A stretch of DNA of 16,464 nt from an uncultured Clostridium sp. GTDB lineage: Bacteria > Bacillota_I > Bacilli_A > RF39 > UBA660. Position numbers and translations under genes: made by a program. Position 1 is the stretch's first letter; each line of letters begins with the position of its first letter. Under the pieces are notes generated by a model. The model made no database searches and had not been told where the DNA came from. It was given only the letters and a program-made list of their open reading frames with translations. Positions 13,574-16,464 of the stretch are shown in pieces. Location of the stretch: assembly GCA_945788325.1 (NCBI GenBank), contig CALZLL010000013.1, forward strand, positions 1-16,464. Direction: 5' to 3'.

Positions 13574-13582
13574 ATAATAACA
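13574..13582 (-). promoter_or_regulatory. Possible extended -10 promoter for the tail-anchored protein gene
   Basis: Minus strand TGTTATTAT about 28 bases before the start. Only a weak TTTAAA is present 17 bases upstream. An inverted repeat lies over the spacer and -35 region. Confidence 0.4.
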
Positions 13583-13606
13583 TACTTTACGTTTTTTTTA
13601 AAGTAT
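13582..13606. repeat. Inverted repeat between the divergent genes
   Basis: ATACTTTA (13582-13589) and TAAAGTAT (13599-13606) form eight-base perfect arms separated by nine bases, between the minus-strand promoter and the ferredoxin -35. It could be an operator or a weak hairpin followed by a T-rich stretch. Confidence 0.45.
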
Positions 13607-13608
13607 TA

Positions 13609-13636
13609 TTGATTTTTTTAAAACTTGTTATATAAT
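13609..13636 (+). promoter_or_regulatory. SigA-type promoter for ferredoxin
   Basis: TTGATT (13609-13614), 16 bases, TATAAT (13631-13636) on the plus strand, then AGGAGGAT and the ATG at 13660, so the leader is about 17 bases. Confidence 0.65.
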
Positions 13637-13659
13637 TATGTTATTAGGAGGATTTTATT

Positions 13660-13872
13660 ATGAAATTTAAAGTTAACGAAGATAATTGTATTTGCTGTGG
13701 TGCTTGCCAAGCTATATGTGAAGATGTATTTGAAATATCAGATGAAGGGTATGCTGTAGCTAAAGATGTAGAAATCAAGGATGAAGAAACAAAAGAAAAC
13801 GCCATTAGTGCAATGGAAGGTTGTCCAACAAGTGCTATAAGTGAAGTAAAAGACGAAGAAAAAGAAGCATAA
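13660..13872 (+). CDS. Single-cluster [4Fe-4S] ferredoxin
   Basis: A 70-residue small acidic electron carrier of the Bacillus-type one-cluster class. The cluster ligands are Cys10, Cys13 and Cys16 in CICCGAC and Cys55 in EGCPTSAI. Two further cysteines, Cys12 and Cys20, could form a disulfide or be non-ligating. The segment after the ligands, EDVFEISDEGYAV, is the usual ferredoxin strand pair. The C-terminus is Glu/Lys-rich. It is somewhat shorter than the B. subtilis protein (about 82 residues). ATG follows AGGAGGAT. It is the only plus-strand gene, with its own promoter and terminator, so no partner can be read from an operon. In B. subtilis the fer gene neighbours other genes, so the location gives no functional hint. 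Confidence 0.95.
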   Translation: MKFKVNEDNCICCGACQAICEDVFEISDEGYAVAKDVEIKDEETKENAISAMEGCPTSAISEVKDEEKEA

Positions 13873-13889
13873 AAGCTTCTTTTATTTTA
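13861..13889 (+). terminator. Bidirectional terminator between ferredoxin and the GNAT gene
   Basis: AAAGAAGC (13861-13868) and GCTTCTTT (13875-13882) pair around six bases, followed by a T-rich tail on the plus strand. The minus strand also has a short T-run after the hairpin, so it can end both convergent genes. It overlaps the ferredoxin stop and touches the GNAT stop codon. Confidence 0.8.
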
Positions 13890-14406
13890 TATTAATATAA
13901 TCATCATAATCTAAAATATATTGATTTTGATCGATAACTTCACCAGTTTTTGTAACAAACGTTTCATCATCTTTATAACCGGAATATAATTTAAAATTCA
14001 TGTTTTTAACAATTTTGTTAGACGCTGCGTTATCCGTTCTAACACAGACATGAAGACTTTTCGCACCACATAAAGAAAAAGCAGAATCAACTATCATTGG
14101 TAAACATAAACTACCTATTTTTTTACCACGATACTCTTTTTTTATGTTAATGCTTATTGCAAACTTATCAGGATCTAAACTATCAACTTGTCCAATCATA
14201 GAAATCCCTATCAACTCATTACCATAGTATATTCCAAATACAACGAAACTATTTTTGACTTTTTCTATATAACTATCTATGTCATCTACATCGTTATAAC
14301 ACATTCCTTCTTCATCAAACGAAATACCTTTTTTAACCAAATTTGAAAAATCATCTTCTTCATTAATAAACTTAAGTTTTATATTATTATAATTTATTTG
14401 TTCCAT
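13882..14406 (-). CDS. GNAT-family N-acetyltransferase
   Basis: A 174-residue acetyl-CoA-dependent acyltransferase of the GNAT superfamily. The acetyl-CoA pyrophosphate-binding motif A is visible as EYRGKKIGSLCL (91-102, RxxGxxG-like with the last Gly kept at 98), preceded by the strand FAISINIKK. Motif B follows with VRTDNAASNKIVKNMNFK (122-139), where the Asn-rich N-x-x-x-N helix and F are typical. No substrate can be assigned: the family includes ribosomal protein, antibiotic and small-amine acetylases. ATG at 14406 follows TAGGAATA, ten bases after the rluB stop, so it is the last gene of a pcrA-rluB-GNAT unit and ends at the bidirectional terminator. Confidence 0.85.
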   Translation of the reverse strand: MEQINYNNIKLKFINEEDDFSNLVKKGISFDEEGMCYNDVDDIDSYIEKVKNSFVVFGIYYGNELIGISMIGQVDSLDPDKFAISINIKKEYRGKKIGSLCLPMIVDSAFSLCGAKSLHVCVRTDNAASNKIVKNMNFKLYSGYKDDETFVTKTGEVIDQNQYILDYDDYINIK

Positions 14407-14416
14407 TTTAATATTC

Positions 14417-15139
14417 CTATTTATTCATTCCCATATTATATAGCTGTTTTACTTCCTTGGTGGTAAGCATTCTTTTTTCACCACTTTTTAATCCTGCCAA
14501 AGTTAAAAATCCAAACATCTCTCTTTTTAACTTAATTACTTCGTGCCCAACTGCTTCCATAAGTCTTTTAACCTCATGGTTTATTCCATCATGAATGGTT
14601 ATTTCTATGATTGAAGTCATACTTTTTTTATCAATCTTCTTTAATTTTACCCTTGATGGACGTATTTTTTTATTATCAATAATAACACCGCTTTTTAAAG
14701 TTTTAACCTCATCACCAGTTACGATTCCCCTTACTTTTGCAACATAAAACTTATCAATCTTATTTTTAGGATGCATCATAAGGTTTGCAAACTCTCCATC
14801 ATTTGTCAATAAAAGTAGTCCTGTTGTATCATAATCTAACCTACCTACTGGATAAATCCTTTTAGTAACATCATCAAAAAAGTCTAAAACGGTCTTTCTT
14901 CCCTTATCATCTTTGGTGGTACATACAACTCCTCTTGGTTTATAAAATAAATAATATTCTTTTTCTTGATATTCGATTAGGTTTCCTTCTACTAATATTT
15001 CATCTCCAAAAGATGCTTTTGTTCCTAATTCAGTTATTGTTTTACCATTTAGTTTTACTCTTCCTTGTTTAATTAATTCTTCAGCTTTTCTTCTAGAACA
15101 ATATCCAGCTTCAGCGATTAATTTTTGTAATCTTTCCAT
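14417..15139 (-). CDS. rluB: RsuA/RluB-family rRNA pseudouridine synthase
   Basis: A 240-residue pseudouridine synthase that modifies 23S rRNA. An S4 RNA-binding domain occupies residues 1-60 (MERLQKLIAEAGYCSRRKAEELI with GRVKLNG). The catalytic domain has YKPRGVVCTT (66-75) and the active-site motif GRLDYDTTGLLLLTNDG (99-115) with Asp102. The later motif usually written GRNRQVRRM is GINHEVKRLM here. Length equals Bacillus RluB. ATG at 15139 is preceded by AAGAAGGTG lying in the last pcrA codons; only two bases separate the pcrA stop from the start, so translation is probably coupled. RluB versus RsuA is chosen on Firmicute context and length; the exact target uridine is not shown by sequence. 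Confidence 0.9.
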   Translation of the reverse strand: MERLQKLIAEAGYCSRRKAEELIKQGRVKLNGKTITELGTKASFGDEILVEGNLIEYQEKEYYLFYKPRGVVCTTKDDKGRKTVLDFFDDVTKRIYPVGRLDYDTTGLLLLTNDGEFANLMMHPKNKIDKFYVAKVRGIVTGDEVKTLKSGVIIDNKKIRPSRVKLKKIDKKSMTSIIEITIHDGINHEVKRLMEAVGHEVIKLKREMFGFLTLAGLKSGEKRMLTTKEVKQLYNMGMNK

Positions 15140-15141
15140 TA

Positions 15142-16464
15142 TTACACCTTCTTTATACTCTTATGATTTTTCATTAATTTCTTTATTCCCTGACCTTTAA
15201 ACGCAATTGTTGCGATGGATTTATCAACGTTTACAACAACTCCTGGACCATAGGTGTCATGAATAACATTATCACCTGCTCTTAATCCATTATCATCGTT
15301 AAACATCTTAGATTTATCTATCTTAGTTTGATTAATAGATATAGTCTTCTTCTCAGGTATATCAATATATTCTTTGTCTATTTCAGATATAAACCTACTA
15401 GGCATATTAACACTTGTTCTACCAAACAGCATTCTTTTAAGTGCGTTTATCAAATAAAGTTTTTTCTTAGCTCTTGTAATAGCTACATAACAAAGTCTTC
15501 TTTCTTCTTCTATGCCATCTTGTCCTTCAACGCAATTTACGTGCGGAAATATATTTTCTTCCATACCAACTACGAAGACATACTGAAATTCAAGTCCTTT
15601 AACCGCATGAATGGTCATTAAAGTTACTTTAGGAGTGTTATCCTCTTTTTGATCATTTACGTCGCTTACCAAACTTACTTCGTTTAAAAAGTCTTCTAGT
15701 GATGCAATACCACTTTCTTCTTCGAAAGTTTTGGTAATAGATTTAAACTCATTTAAGTTTTCTAACCTTATGTCTGCTTCTAAGGTATGTTCTGATTCTA
15801 AATCAGCTTTAATACCTGATTTATCAAGTACCATGTCAATTGTTTCGGTTAATGATAAAGAATCGCTTTCTTCTTTCATTTTTAAAATTAAATTCTTAAA
15901 TTCTAATTCTTTTCCTTTACTAATAGAGTCAAACATAGAAGCATTATTTAACACTGCATCCATGCTTAGGTTATCTATTGTTTTAGCACCTATCCCTCTT
16001 TTTGGATAATTAATGATTCTCATTAACGATACGTCATCCTTTGGGTTATAAATAAGTTTTAGGTATGCAAGTAAGTCCTTAATTTCCTTTCTTGAATAGA
16101 AAGCAAACGCACCAACTATCCTATATGGTATGTTACTATTTAAAAATCCCTCTTCTATGGTTCTTGATTGGGCATTAGTTCTGTATAAAACCGCTATATC
16201 ATCTAAACTTATACCTTGCTCTTTTAAATTCTTAATCTCTCTTGTTACAAACGATGCTTCATCTTTTTCATCAACTGCTCGTACGTATTTTATCTTTTCT
16301 CCTGTTTCATTATCAGTCCATAAGTTTTTATCTTTCTTTTGAATGTTATTTTTTATAACACTATTAGCAGCATTTAATATTGTTTTAGTAGAACGGTAAT
16401 TCTGTTCTAGTAAAATTACTTTTGCATCTTTATAATCTTTTTCAAAGTTTAAAATATTTCTAAA
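15142..16464 (-). CDS. pcrA: ATP-dependent DNA helicase PcrA, C-terminal 440 residues (5' end beyond window)
   Basis: PcrA is the essential SF1A helicase of Gram-positive bacteria, acting in nucleotide excision repair, replication conflict resolution and plasmid replication. The frame is open to the window edge, so the gene enters truncated; 440 of roughly 720-740 residues are present. Visible motifs: FRNILNFEKDY at the edge, LLEQNYRST (motif IV), YSRKEIKDLLAYLKLIYNPKDDVSL and INYPKRGIG of domain 2B, TIHAVKGLEFQYVFVVGMEE (motif V) and EERRLCYVAITRAKKKLYL (motif VI). The C-terminal Tudor-like module GDNVIHDTYGPGVVVNV that contacts RNA polymerase is retained. The Met at 16023 is internal (Leu-Met-Arg in a conserved block) and not a start. 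rluB follows after two bases. Confidence 0.97.
   Translation of the reverse strand, partial: FRNILNFEKDYKDAKVILLEQNYRSTKTILNAANSVIKNNIQKKDKNLWTDNETGEKIKYVRAVDEKDEASFVTREIKNLKEQGISLDDIAVLYRTNAQSRTIEEGFLNSNIPYRIVGAFAFYSRKEIKDLLAYLKLIYNPKDDVSLMRIINYPKRGIGAKTIDNLSMDAVLNNASMFDSISKGKELEFKNLILKMKEESDSLSLTETIDMVLDKSGIKADLESEHTLEADIRLENLNEFKSITKTFEEESGIASLEDFLNEVSLVSDVNDQKEDNTPKVTLMTIHAVKGLEFQYVFVVGMEENIFPHVNCVEGQDGIEEERRLCYVAITRAKKKLYLINALKRMLFGRTSVNMPSRFISEIDKEYIDIPEKKTISINQTKIDKSKMFNDDNGLRAGDNVIHDTYGPGVVVNVDKSIATIAFKGQGIKKLMKNHKSIKKV

Noticed and set aside
15142..16023. Separate 293-residue gene starting at 16023
   Set aside because: The frame is open to the window edge and the upstream codons continue the conserved PcrA sequence; the Met is internal.
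1..16464. TGA read as tryptophan
   Set aside because: Every recognised protein is complete under the standard code, tryptophans use TGG, and no gene needs TGA read-through.

Overview
The window is about 16.5 kb of a very AT-rich, gene-dense chromosome from a spore-forming low-GC Firmicute. It carries SpoIVA, SpoVIF, YunB and an alpha/beta-type small acid-soluble spore protein. Promoters resembling those read by the sporulation sigma factors SigE, SigG and possibly SigK lie in front of them. The housekeeping proteins (Der, YsxC/EngB, PcrA, RluB, AckA, NrnA, YutD) are Bacillus-like in length and motifs. Small intergenic gaps, extreme A+T content and stop codons that are only TAA or TAG suggest an uncultured Bacilli lineage near the Mollicutes/Erysipelotrichia branch. 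That placement is inference; no rRNA marker is present.

All genes but one are on the minus strand. Reading in the direction of transcription (high to low coordinates): pcrA (5' part cut by the window edge), rluB and a GNAT acetyltransferase form one tight unit. A small plus-strand ferredoxin follows, divergent from an unknown tail-anchored protein gene. Next come yunB, yutD, a DUF1292-like gene with an unknown acidic 299-residue protein gene, and the SASP gene. Then come ackA-nrnA, a unit of a YwaF-like membrane protein, an unknown 92-residue protein and a MYG1-family DHH protein, then engB, der, a YfcE-type phosphodiesterase, a DUF1016/YhcG-type PD-(D/E)XK protein, spoVIF and spoIVA. The spoIVA coding region reaches the left edge; only the last base of its stop codon is missing. 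From memory, der also lies close to spoIVA in B. subtilis, so this is partly conserved neighbourhood.

Functionally the window mixes ribosome and RNA maintenance (Der and EngB assembly GTPases, RluB, the oligoribonuclease NrnA, the MYG1 exonuclease-like protein), DNA repair (PcrA), energy metabolism (AckA, ferredoxin) and spore formation (SpoIVA coat basement layer, SpoVIF, YunB, SASP). Most units have a readable promoter and many end in an intrinsic terminator; several hairpins are built over the stop codon. Vegetative promoters repeatedly use an extended -10 of the form TGTTAWAAT.

The least explained parts are the DUF1292-like/acidic protein pair, the tail-anchored protein, the 92-residue protein, and the DUF1016 gene, which carries its own promoter, a palindrome over the -10 and a GC-rich palindrome inside its coding region. 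I see no tRNA, rRNA, CRISPR array, insertion sequence, prophage or origin. No gene-free stretch exceeds 300 bases.
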